This document shows positions 1 to 5,741 of a stretch of 6,027 nt of DNA, in pieces. The position numbers were made by a program, and so were the translations under genes. A model generated the notes under the pieces. That model searched no databases. It worked only from the letters and a program-made list of their open reading frames with translations, and had not been told where the DNA came from. The stretch lies in contig JACCUO010000073.1 in NCBI GenBank assembly GCA_013811765.1, forward strand, positions 1 to 6,027. The letters run 5' to 3'. Origin of the DNA: Thermoleophilaceae bacterium. GTDB lineage: Bacteria; Actinomycetota; Thermoleophilia; Solirubrobacterales; Thermoleophilaceae. Each line of letters begins with the position of its first letter. Positions within the stretch are counted from its first letter, which is position 1.

Positions 1-945
1 CGCAAGCGCTGGGCGCCTCCCGGCGTGATCGTGGACGGCGAGCTCGCCACCACGAGCCTTCAGATGCTGAACGCCGGCGTCGAGGAGTTCGTCGAGCATG
101 CGTTCTACGAGGAGTGGGTCGGAGAGAACGGGGACGCCCACGCCAACTACGCGCATCCCACCGATCCCGCGGGCAATCCGCTGTCGCCCTACCACCCGTG
201 GAACAAGGTCACGATCCCCAAGCCGACCGGAACCAACTGGAAGGAGAAGTACTCCTGGGCGACCGCGCCGCGCTGGGACCGCCAGACGATGGAGACGGGC
301 GCCTACGGGCGGCTGTGGGCGGTTGCGATGCAGAAGGACTTCACCAAGGACCGCTTCATCGAGCCCACTGGCCACAGTCTCAAGGTCGACCTGCCGAAGG
401 CCGAGCTACCCAACGACCTGATCGAGTGGCACATCCCGGAGACCTGGGGCGCCTTCGAGCGCAACCGGGCCCGTGCCTACTGCATCCTCTACACGTCGGC
501 AATCGCCTACGACAACCTGTTGCTGGCGTACGACCTCCTGCGTAAGGGCGGCCCCGACGCCAAGATGTCCGTGCCGTACAAGGTTCCGCAGGACCACCGC
601 ATCGGCGTGGGGCTGTGGAGCGCGGGACGTGGCTACTTGACCCATCACCTCGAGATGGACGAGGGCGTCATCCAGAACTACCAGATCCTCACGCCCTCCA
701 CGTGGATGGCCTCGCCGAAGGACCCCTTCGGTAACCCGGGCCCCTACGAGGAGGCCGTGCTGGCAACGCCGCTGCTGGAGAACTACGAGAAGCCCGAGGA
801 CTTCAAGGGCATCGACATCCTCCGTGCGCTCCGCAGCTTCGACCCGTGCATGCCGTGCACCACGCACATCCACACCGACGACCGCACGATCTCGCGCGAG
901 GTCGTCACGTGCGCATGCGGGGCCGAGGGCGACCACGAGCACTAG
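1..945 (+). CDS. [NiFe]-hydrogenase large subunit, C-terminal part (5' truncated by window edge)
   Basis: Catalytic subunit that binds the Ni-Fe(CN)2CO centre and oxidises H2 together with a small FeS subunit. The reading frame is open from base 1 with no obvious true start, so the visible 314 residues are the C-terminal part; the GTG at 25 is internal. The decisive motif is DPCMPCTTH (841-867): its two Cys (codons 847 and 856) are the C-terminal Ni/Fe ligands and the terminal His marks the usual processing site. Upstream, SAGRGYLTHH (619-648) matches the conserved xRGxxxH segment carrying the canopy Arg, followed by TPSTWMASPKD, also typical of the family. A 25-residue tail follows the His, implying endoproteolytic maturation, and a candidate protease lies three genes downstream. 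The subgroup cannot be fixed from the C-terminus alone. The NifU/Rieske-like neighbour favours an actinobacterial uptake type (the Huc/Hhy kind). Confidence in the family is high. Confidence 0.96.
   Translation, partial: RKRWAPPGVIVDGELATTSLQMLNAGVEEFVEHAFYEEWVGENGDAHANYAHPTDPAGNPLSPYHPWNKVTIPKPTGTNWKEKYSWATAPRWDRQTMETGAYGRLWAVAMQKDFTKDRFIEPTGHSLKVDLPKAELPNDLIEWHIPETWGAFERNRARAYCILYTSAIAYDNLLLAYDLLRKGGPDAKMSVPYKVPQDHRIGVGLWSAGRGYLTHHLEMDEGVIQNYQILTPSTWMASPKDPFGNPGPYEEAVLATPLLENYEKPEDFKGIDILRALRSFDPCMPCTTHIHTDDRTISREVVTCACGAEGDHEH
868..942 (+). other. Predicted cleaved C-terminal propeptide of the hydrogenase large subunit
   Basis: In the family, the maturation endopeptidase cuts directly after the last residue of DPCxxCxxH once Ni is inserted. 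Here that His is codon 865-867, leaving a 25-residue peptide. It begins IHTDDRT and ends in CACGAEGDHEH, so it carries a CxC and a HxH motif that could chelate metal. The cut site is inferred from the family rule; the tail sequence is read directly. Confidence 0.65.
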
Positions 946-988
946 GCCGCGCGCCATCCCGAGCAGCTCGAATCGCTAGGCCAGGTCC

Positions 989-1462
989 GTGCGCATACTC
1001 GTCGGCGGGGTCGGTTACCGCTATCTGCGCGATGGCGCGGTAGGGGTTCACGTAACCGACTCGCTGGCGGGGCGCGCGACCAACGGGATCGAGGTCGAGG
1101 ATCTCGGTTACCACCCGGTCGGCTTTACACAGAACCTGCAGGACCGCCCGCCCTACGATCGCATCATCTTTGTTGGTGCGATCGTCAGGGGCCGGGAGCC
1201 CGGCACGGTGAAGGCGTATCGTTACGACCATGTGTTGCCCCCCACCGAGGAGATCCAGGAACGGGTGTCGGAATCCGTTACGGGCGTGATCTCGCTCGAC
1301 AACCTCCTCATCGTCACCGAGGCCTTCAAGGCCTTTCCCGACGACGTGTGGGTGGTCGAGATCGAGCCGGCGGATGAGGGCTGGGGCGAGGGCTTCAGCC
1401 CCGAGATCGAGGCGAAGCTGCCCGAGATCGAGGAGACGGTATGGAATTTGACAAAGCCGTAA
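989..1462 (+). CDS. Degenerate hydrogenase maturation protease-like protein (M52/HycI fold, probably non-catalytic)
   Basis: 157 aa, the normal size for HyaD/HycI/HupD endopeptidases. The N-terminus ILVGGVGYRYLRDGAVGVHV aligns with the family signature (I/V)LGxGNxLxxD(D/E)GxG, and PPYDRIIFVGAIVRGREPGTV aligns with the YDxLIxIDAVxxGxxPGTV strand. The three residues that bind the probing Ni in true enzymes appear lost: the Glu/Asp of the first motif is Gly16, the central Asp is Gly63, and the region of the ligand His (around 97-104) has none. The only His residues are 21, 42 and 81. The GTG start at 989 is chosen because the first beta strand begins right there; a weak AGG (978-980) lies upstream. 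It follows the large subunit by 43 bp and overlaps the next gene by 22 bp. Likely a pseudoenzyme in hydrogenase maturation, perhaps a scaffold or a large-subunit tail binder; the role is inferred. Confidence 0.75.
   Translation: MRILVGGVGYRYLRDGAVGVHVTDSLAGRATNGIEVEDLGYHPVGFTQNLQDRPPYDRIIFVGAIVRGREPGTVKAYRYDHVLPPTEEIQERVSESVTGVISLDNLLIVTEAFKAFPDDVWVVEIEPADEGWGEGFSPEIEAKLPEIEETVWNLTKP
1431..1436 (+). promoter_or_regulatory. Shine-Dalgarno site for the NifU/Rieske-like gene
   Basis: AGGAGA ends four bases before the ATG at 1441. It lies inside the 3' end of the preceding gene, where it encodes the EET of its IEETV tail, so the start at 1441 is well supported despite the 22-bp overlap. Confidence 0.7.
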
Positions 1463-2298
1463 AAGAGCTCGAGCTTCTGATCGACACGCTTGAGCGTGAC
1501 GAGGATGAGCGCGCACTTTTGCTGCTCCAGCTCGTGGATGACATCCATCGGCCCGCCATCGAGTTGATCGTGGCGGGTGAGGCTGACCATCCGGTCGCAA
1601 ACGCCCTGCTCTCGATGTATGACCTCGCGCCGGTCGACGAGCAGATCCAGGTCGAGGAGGCGCTCGATGAGGTCCGCCCCTACATCGAGTCCCACGGCGG
1701 CGAGCTCGAGCTGCTCGACGTGGAGGACGGCACCGTGCACGTGCGCCTGAGCGGCTCCTGCAGCGGCTGCGCCGGCTCGGCGATCACGCTCAAGCGTGGC
1801 GTCGAGGAGATCCTTCGCGAGCGCTACGAGAACTTCAAGGAGGTCGTGGCGCATGAGCCCGACGGGACCGAGGTCGCCGACGAAGAGCAGAATGGCGGGG
1901 GCGGGGCCCAGCTGCTTCAGATAGAGGGACTGACCAAGCCCGCGGAGACGCCGCAGGCCCCGCCGGGGCTCAAGCGGCCGGTCTTCCTCGATGCCGGCAC
2001 CCTCGACGATCTCGCACCCGGCTCGATGAAGGCCGTCGAGTCAGAGGGCAAGTCGATCCTGATCGTCAACGTCGACGGCGAGCCCTACGCGTTCAGAAAC
2101 GTCTGTCCCCTTGACGGGCGCCTGGCGCTCGACGGGGGCCGTCTCGCGGGGAACGTGATCGTCTGTCCGTGGCACAACTGCGGGTACGACGCCCGCACGG
2201 GCAAGCGGGCCGACAACGAACCTGACCATCCGGATCTGGCCGTGGTGCCGATCGCGGTCAGGGACGGCGTTCTCCAGGTCGCGGTGAACGTGGCGTGA
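1441..2298 (+). CDS. NifU-domain/Rieske-like fusion protein, putative electron-transfer partner of the hydrogenase
   Basis: 285 aa, soluble, no signal peptide. Residues 1-65 are an acidic helical region. Residues about 75-140 form a NifU C-terminal type domain, with HGGELELLDVEDGTVHVRL followed by the CSGC pair at C107 and C110. A flexible Gly/Pro-rich linker spans about 145-178. Residues about 180-283 form a Rieske-like domain of the small ferredoxin type (GSMKAVES, VNVDGEPYAFRN, then CPLDG at 222-226 and CPWHNC at 242-247). The classical CxH...CxxH ligand set is incomplete: Leu224 stands where the first His should be, while Asp225 and an extra Cys247 are nearby. NifU/Rieske-like proteins are encoded with actinobacterial uptake hydrogenases (Huc and Hhy), where they are thought to pass electrons to the respiratory chain; the same role is inferred here. 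A role in FeS delivery during maturation is the alternative. Its stop overlaps the next start. Confidence 0.85.
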   Translation: MEFDKAVKELELLIDTLERDEDERALLLLQLVDDIHRPAIELIVAGEADHPVANALLSMYDLAPVDEQIQVEEALDEVRPYIESHGGELELLDVEDGTVHVRLSGSCSGCAGSAITLKRGVEEILRERYENFKEVVAHEPDGTEVADEEQNGGGGAQLLQIEGLTKPAETPQAPPGLKRPVFLDAGTLDDLAPGSMKAVESEGKSILIVNVDGEPYAFRNVCPLDGRLALDGGRLAGNVIVCPWHNCGYDARTGKRADNEPDHPDLAVVPIAVRDGVLQVAVNVA

Positions 2299-2786
2299 GC
2301 ACGGCGGCCTCCGAGCCCGCCGAGATCCGCGCGAAGCGGATCCTCGTGGCCGGCGTGGGAAACGTGCTTCGCGGCGATGACGGCTTTGGGCCGGCCGTCA
2401 CGGAGCTCCTCACCAATCTGCCCGAAGAGGCAGATGTGATCGAGACAGGGATCGGCGGTGTCGCGCTGCTGCAGGAGTTGATGCAGGGCTACGACGGGCT
2501 CGTGCTGATCGACGCGGTTGAGCGGGGCGCCACCCCGGGCACCGTCTTCCTGATCGAGCCCGATGTCCAGGAGGGCGAGCACGTCCCGGACGTCCACCTC
2601 GCCAACCCGCACCGTGTGCTTTCGATGGCAAAGACAATGGGCGTGCTTCCAGAGCGGGTGGTGATCATCGGCTGCCAGCCGGCGGACAACATGGACGAGC
2701 TCTGCCAGGGGCTCTCGCCCGTGGTGCAGCGCTCACTCGCGATCGCGGCGGCCAAGATCGAGGAGACAGTGAATGCGTGGCTTTGA
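2295..2786 (+). CDS. Hydrogenase maturation endopeptidase (HyaD/HycI/HupD family, M52)
   Basis: 163 aa, typical family length. It would remove the C-terminal tail of the large subunit after Ni insertion, in the cytoplasm. The N-terminal signature GVGNVLRGDDGFGP (20-33) is complete with metal ligand Asp29. YDGLVLIDAVERGATPGTV (66-84) contains the second ligand Asp73. VHLANPH (100-106) provides the His ligand, most likely His101 by its distance from the following VL helix, with His106 as alternative. The GTG start at 2295 overlaps the previous TGA as GTGA (4 bp), and GGTGA at 2283-2287 is at ribosome-binding distance. The first 14 residues are a short extension before the first beta strand. Intact ligands contrast with the degenerate homologue at 989-1462. 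Both end in a similar IEETV tail. It overlaps the MoxR gene by 14 bp. Confidence 0.93.
   Translation: MSTAASEPAEIRAKRILVAGVGNVLRGDDGFGPAVTELLTNLPEEADVIETGIGGVALLQELMQGYDGLVLIDAVERGATPGTVFLIEPDVQEGEHVPDVHLANPHRVLSMAKTMGVLPERVVIIGCQPADNMDELCQGLSPVVQRSLAIAAAKIEETVNAWL
2761..2765 (+). promoter_or_regulatory. Shine-Dalgarno site for the MoxR gene
   Basis: AGGAG lies seven bases before the ATG at 2773, within the last codons of the protease gene. It fixes the MoxR start inside the upstream reading frame and points to coupled translation. Confidence 0.7.
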
Positions 2787-3696
2787 CACGATTGACGCCC
2801 TGCGCGCCGGCCTGACCCAGGAGCGTTACCTCGTGGACGAGGGTCTCGGAACCGTGGTGTTCCTCGCCCTGAAGCTGCGCCGCCCGCTCCTGGTGGAGGG
2901 AGAGCCGGGGGTCGGAAAGACGGAGTTGGCCAAGGCGCTCGCGGCGGCCACGGGCGCACCCCTGATCCGTCTCCAGTGCTACGAGGGCATCGACGTTCAC
3001 CACGCGCTCTATGACTGGGACTATCCACGCCAGCTCCTGCAACTGCGGGCAGGCGGCTCGGCGCAGCTCTACTCCGAGGAGTTTCTCGTCCGCAGGCCGC
3101 TGCTCGAGGCCCTCGCGCACCCCGGCGCGGTCCTCCTGATCGACGAGCTCGACCGGGCCGATGACGAGTTCGAGGCTTTCCTGCTCGAGTTCCTCTCCGA
3201 CTTTCAGGTCACGATCCCCGAGATCGGGGTCATCAAGGCCGAGCAGCCACCCACCGTGATCATCACCTCCAACCGCACGCGCGACCTTCACGAGGCGCTC
3301 AAGCGGCGCTGCCTCTACCACTGGATCGACCACCCCGGCCTGAAGCGGGAGGTCGCGATAGCGCGCGCACGGCTCCCGCATGTGAGCGAGCGCCTGGCCG
3401 GCCAGGTGTGCGCGTTCGTGCAGGACCTGCGCTGGCTCGACCTCTACCGCTCGCCGGGCGTCGGGGAGACTCTTGACTGGGCGGAGGCCTTCCACGTGCT
3501 CGGGCGCGAGACGATCGACCCGGCGACAGCCGACCGGACGCTTGGCACCCTTCTCAAGGAGCGCGACGACCTCGAGCGCGTCCGCCAGCAGGGGCTCGGA
3601 GCGCGGATCGAGCAGGCCGAGCAGCTGGCCGGCAAGCTCCGTGACCCCGGGGCCCCTGGTGGAACGAACCTCGGAGGGCCCGGTGCCCCTGCCTGA
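2773..3696 (+). CDS. MoxR-family AAA+ ATPase
   Basis: 307 aa, standard MoxR length. Walker A is GEPGVGKT (43-50), Walker B is VLLIDE (120-125), sensor 1 is TSNRTRD (165-171), and LKRRC (176-180) carries the likely arginine finger. The C-terminal lid has the LYRSPGVGETLDWA segment typical of the family. A Gly/Pro/Ala-rich tail covers the last 20 or so residues. MoxR ATPases work with a VWA-domain partner as a remodelling machine that activates or inserts metal cofactors in large complexes; CoxD of CO dehydrogenase, NorQ and CbbQ are known relatives. The partner gene follows directly with a 14-bp overlap. Placement straight after the hydrogenase protease suggests that the client is the hydrogenase or its electron-transfer module. 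The family call is secure; the client is inferred. A 382-aa antisense open frame across this gene is a GC-rich shadow. Confidence 0.93.
   Translation: MRGFDTIDALRAGLTQERYLVDEGLGTVVFLALKLRRPLLVEGEPGVGKTELAKALAAATGAPLIRLQCYEGIDVHHALYDWDYPRQLLQLRAGGSAQLYSEEFLVRRPLLEALAHPGAVLLIDELDRADDEFEAFLLEFLSDFQVTIPEIGVIKAEQPPTVIITSNRTRDLHEALKRRCLYHWIDHPGLKREVAIARARLPHVSERLAGQVCAFVQDLRWLDLYRSPGVGETLDWAEAFHVLGRETIDPATADRTLGTLLKERDDLERVRQQGLGARIEQAEQLAGKLRDPGAPGGTNLGGPGAPA
3673..3678 (+). promoter_or_regulatory. Shine-Dalgarno site that sets the VWA gene start
   Basis: GGAGGG lies four bases before a GTG at 3683. It is the only strong ribosome-binding site near the 5' end of this frame. It argues against the longer open frame from 3473 and against the GTG at 3659, which lacks a comparable site. 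Confidence 0.7.
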
Positions 3697-5050
3697 GCGG
3701 CCACAGAGCCCGCCAGACCAGCAGATCCTCGCGGCCGCGGTCGCCTTCGCGCGCGCCCTCCGCGGTAAGGGGCTGTCTGCCAGCGTGGACAGCGAAATGG
3801 TCTTCATCCGCATGCTCGCCGAGCTCGACGTCCGGGAGCGCCAGGAGGTCTACTGGGCTGCGCTGGCAACCTTCGTTCACAGTCCCGACGAACGGCCGAC
3901 CTTCGACACGATCTTCGAGTCCTTCTGGGAGGGCCGTCCTCTCGATGCCGGAGAGCGCGGGTCCGAGCACGGAGAGGCCGATGCCCGGATGGTCGGCCCG
4001 AATCAGCAGGGTGGCGAGGCGCTGCCGCAGTTCCGCCAAGAGGGCAAGGAGAAGACCCAGCAGGGAGATGGGGCAAAGCAGAAGGCATCCCGCGAGATCC
4101 CCACCGGCAACGAGGACGAGGGCGGGAGTCGCCAGCAGCACGGAGTTCTTGCGGCCTACAGCCCCGCCGAGCAGGAGGCCGACAAAAAGAAGCTCGACCT
4201 GGTGGAGGACGAGCTTGCGGCGGTCCGCCGGCTGGGCGATGACATCAAGCGCGCTGCTCCAAGGCGCCGATCGCGGCGGCTGCGGCCCGCGCGAGGCGGC
4301 GACCGGCTGGACATGCGCCGCACCGTGCGCAACTCGCTCGAGACCGACGGAGAGGCGCTCAGGCTGGCCTACACGGCGCAGAGGCTGCGCCCGCGCCGGA
4401 TGCTCTTCATCTGCGACGTCTCCGGATCGATGGAGCGCTATTCACGAACGTTGCTCGGCTCGCTCAAGGCGATCGTCGGAGCCAACAACAAGGCCGAGGC
4501 CTTCGTCTTCGCCACGAAGTTGACGCGCCTCACCAAGTCGCTCAGCGGGCACGATCTCGAACGCGGGATCGAGCGGGCTCGAGCTGCCGTGCCGGACTGG
4601 TCAGGCGGCACGCGCATCGGTCAGGCGCTCACCGAGTTCAACCACACCTACGGCCGGCGCGGCTTCGCACGCGGTGCGATCGTGATGGTCGTGAGCGACG
4701 GCTGGGACCGCGGCGCACCTGAGGTGCTCGCAGCAGAGGTCAGGCGGATTCAGCTTCAGGCGTGGCGACTGGTCTGGATCAACCCGCGGCCGATGGTCGT
4801 GGATAAGCAGCCCTTGGCGATCGGGATGCGCGCCGCGATGCCCTATATAGACGATTTCGTCCCCGGCCACGACCCCCGGGCGATCGCTGGGCTCGCAACC
4901 CTGGTCGGCGGCCTCGGAACCCAGCGGCCTCGCCGCCGCATGGTCGCCGCCTCGGAGCTCAAGCCGCGACCGCTGCCGATAAACGGCGGTCAGCAGCCGC
5001 TGAACAAACCTCCACCGGCCGACCAGTGGCCGGCCGCCGCCAACTACTAG
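3683..5050 (+). CDS. CoxE-like VWA-domain protein, partner of the MoxR ATPase
   Basis: 455 aa from the GTG at 3683, chosen because GGAGGG lies just upstream and because residues before it are Ser/Arg-rich out-of-frame translation of the MoxR gene. Residues about 10-90 are the conserved helical N-terminus of CoxE-like proteins (FARALRGKGL, then RQEVYWAALATF). Residues about 95-170 are a charged, Gln/Glu/Lys-rich, probably disordered linker. A basic stretch (about 193-210) precedes the VWA domain at about 235-420, with a full MIDAS: DVSGSM at 245-250, Thr310 in GGTRIG, and Asp339 in SDGWDRG. A Pro-rich tail ends the protein. Cytoplasmic; no signal or membrane helix is seen. In related systems the VWA protein links the ATPase ring to its client (CoxE, NorD, CbbO). 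The client here is probably the hydrogenase, by position. It is the last plus-strand gene. Confidence 0.92.
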   Translation: MPLPERPQSPPDQQILAAAVAFARALRGKGLSASVDSEMVFIRMLAELDVRERQEVYWAALATFVHSPDERPTFDTIFESFWEGRPLDAGERGSEHGEADARMVGPNQQGGEALPQFRQEGKEKTQQGDGAKQKASREIPTGNEDEGGSRQQHGVLAAYSPAEQEADKKKLDLVEDELAAVRRLGDDIKRAAPRRRSRRLRPARGGDRLDMRRTVRNSLETDGEALRLAYTAQRLRPRRMLFICDVSGSMERYSRTLLGSLKAIVGANNKAEAFVFATKLTRLTKSLSGHDLERGIERARAAVPDWSGGTRIGQALTEFNHTYGRRGFARGAIVMVVSDGWDRGAPEVLAAEVRRIQLQAWRLVWINPRPMVVDKQPLAIGMRAAMPYIDDFVPGHDPRAIAGLATLVGGLGTQRPRRRMVAASELKPRPLPINGGQQPLNKPPPADQWPAAANY

Positions 5051-5073
5051 CGGCCCTCGCCGGAGCTGCAGTC

Positions 5074-5128
5074 GTTACTCACGCTGCGCCGGAGTGCGTG
5101 CGCCGGAGTGCGCGGCGCGGAGCGTAAC
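5074..5128. terminator. Possible bidirectional terminator: imperfect inverted repeat between convergent genes
   Basis: The arms GTTA (5074-5077), CGCT (5082-5085) and GCGCCG (5086-5091) pair with TAAC (5125-5128), AGCG (5121-5124) and CGGCGC (5113-5118). This gives 14 pairs with a four-base bulge on one side, a two-base bulge on the other, and a 21-base loop. It sits in the 98-bp gap between two convergent stop codons, where terminators are expected. There is no T run on either strand, so it is not a classical intrinsic terminator. Confidence 0.35.
5085..5112. repeat. Exact 14-bp tandem duplication
   Basis: The unit TGCGCCGGAGTGCG occurs twice head to tail, at 5085-5098 and 5099-5112, without mismatch. 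A decayed relative (TCGCCGGAGCTGCA) is at 5057-5070. The pair fills most of the loop side of the inverted repeat, so the second copy could have arisen by slippage at the hairpin. Confidence 0.75.
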
Positions 5129-5148
5129 CCCGCCCGACACCCAGAGGG

Positions 5149-5484
5149 CTACTCGCCGCGCCAGTGACTCCAGGTGGAGCTTACGCCGGCGGTTTCCTGC
5201 TCGGGGGCGGGCTTGCGGCGCTCCAGCCTCCCGGCGGCCGCCTCGAAGGCTTCGCGCCCGGAGGTGAACTCCTTGTTGATGTCGTCGACGATGCCGCCCA
5301 ACGGCTGTGACATCTCGCCGGTCGCCTGGACGGCGCCGAGGATGGCCACGAGGCGATCGATCACGTGCCAGAGGATCAAGGCGATCCTGATCAGATAGGC
5401 CGCGATCACGGCGACGATGAACGCCGTCGCGATGAGCGTCACGACTGCGTGCGCCCCCATCCCCAATAGTGCGATCTGCAGCAT
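5149..5484 (-). CDS. Small single-pass membrane protein, unknown function
   Basis: 111 aa from the second of two adjacent ATGs. The first ATG (5487) is only one base from the AGGGGG ribosome-binding site, the second is four, so 5484 is preferred; the alternative adds one Met. A hydrophobic helix covers about residues 12-32 and extends as an amphipathic segment (ALILWHVIDRLVAILGAV). A polar tail follows with ISxPLG-like helix breaks, INKEF, and a basic Arg/Lys cluster (LERRKPAP). The pattern, one N-terminal helix followed by a helical region with heptad-like spacing, resembles the first gene of this cluster (5738-6013). I do not recognise a family. It is the last gene of the minus-strand cluster and ends 98 bp from the VWA gene stop, convergent. 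Probably real: SD present and hydrophobic profile consistent. Confidence 0.7.
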   Translation of the reverse strand: MLQIALLGMGAHAVVTLIATAFIVAVIAAYLIRIALILWHVIDRLVAILGAVQATGEMSQPLGGIVDDINKEFTSGREAFEAAAGRLERRKPAPEQETAGVSSTWSHWRGE

Positions 5485-5488
5485 CATT

Positions 5489-5494
5489 CCCCCT
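5489..5494 (-). promoter_or_regulatory. Shine-Dalgarno site overlapping the upstream stop codon
   Basis: AGGGGG on the minus strand overlaps the TAG (5495-5493) of the preceding gene and favours the ATG at 5484 over the one at 5487. The arrangement suggests terminating ribosomes can reinitiate on the next gene. Confidence 0.55.
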
Positions 5495-5741
5495 ATGAAA
5501 CGTCGTCGAGCGCCCTGCCGTAGCGCGTGAGTCCGGAGTTGACCTGTCTTGCGAGATCGCGGGTCCGACCCAACTCACCTAGGGCCTCGAGATGGACAGG
5601 GAACTGCGCACCGTGGTCGAGGATGTCGTCGGCGTAGTACTCGATCTGCTGCGCGGGCTCCAGCACCCTGTTCAGGATCCAGATCACCAGCGGAATGATC
5701 ACCCCGGCGAAGAGGACGTTGCCGATCCACCAGAGGGTCAT
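5493..5741 (-). CDS. Small single-pass membrane protein, unknown function
   Basis: 82 aa. One hydrophobic helix at about residues 4-23 (WWIGNVLFAGVIIPLVIWIL), then an acidic soluble part (IEYYADDILDHG) and a helical tail with several Arg. The ATG at 5741 overlaps the upstream TGA as ATGA (5741-5738), and GGTGAGG lies just before it, so the start is well supported and translation is probably coupled. It has no cysteine and no recognisable catalytic motif. The next gene starts only nine bases after its stop. I do not recognise the family; a role as a small membrane-complex subunit or anchor is possible but unsupported. Confidence 0.7.
   Translation of the reverse strand: MTLWWIGNVLFAGVIIPLVIWILNRVLEPAQQIEYYADDILDHGAQFPVHLEALGELGRTRDLARQVNSGLTRYGRALDDVS

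Noticed and set aside
25..27. GTG as the start of the hydrogenase large subunit
   Set aside because: The frame is open to base 1 and the family is far longer than the visible part, so this is an internal codon of a truncated gene.
905..1600. 231-aa minus-strand frame over the protease-like gene
   Set aside because: Shadow of a gene with a recognisable fold signature; no domain and no ribosome-binding support seen.
3473..3682. Longer N-terminus for the VWA protein
   Set aside because: The extra residues are Ser/Arg-rich out-of-frame translation of MoxR. The strong GGAGGG before the GTG at 3683 marks a better start.
2665..3813. 382-aa open frame on the minus strand across the MoxR gene
   Set aside because: It lies opposite a gene with complete AAA+ motifs, and its translation has no recognisable domain. 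Long antisense frames are expected in GC-rich coding DNA.
3945..4523. 192-aa plus-strand frame within the VWA gene
   Set aside because: Arg/Ser/Thr-rich alternative frame typical of GC-rich shadows; the VWA frame holds the MIDAS motif.
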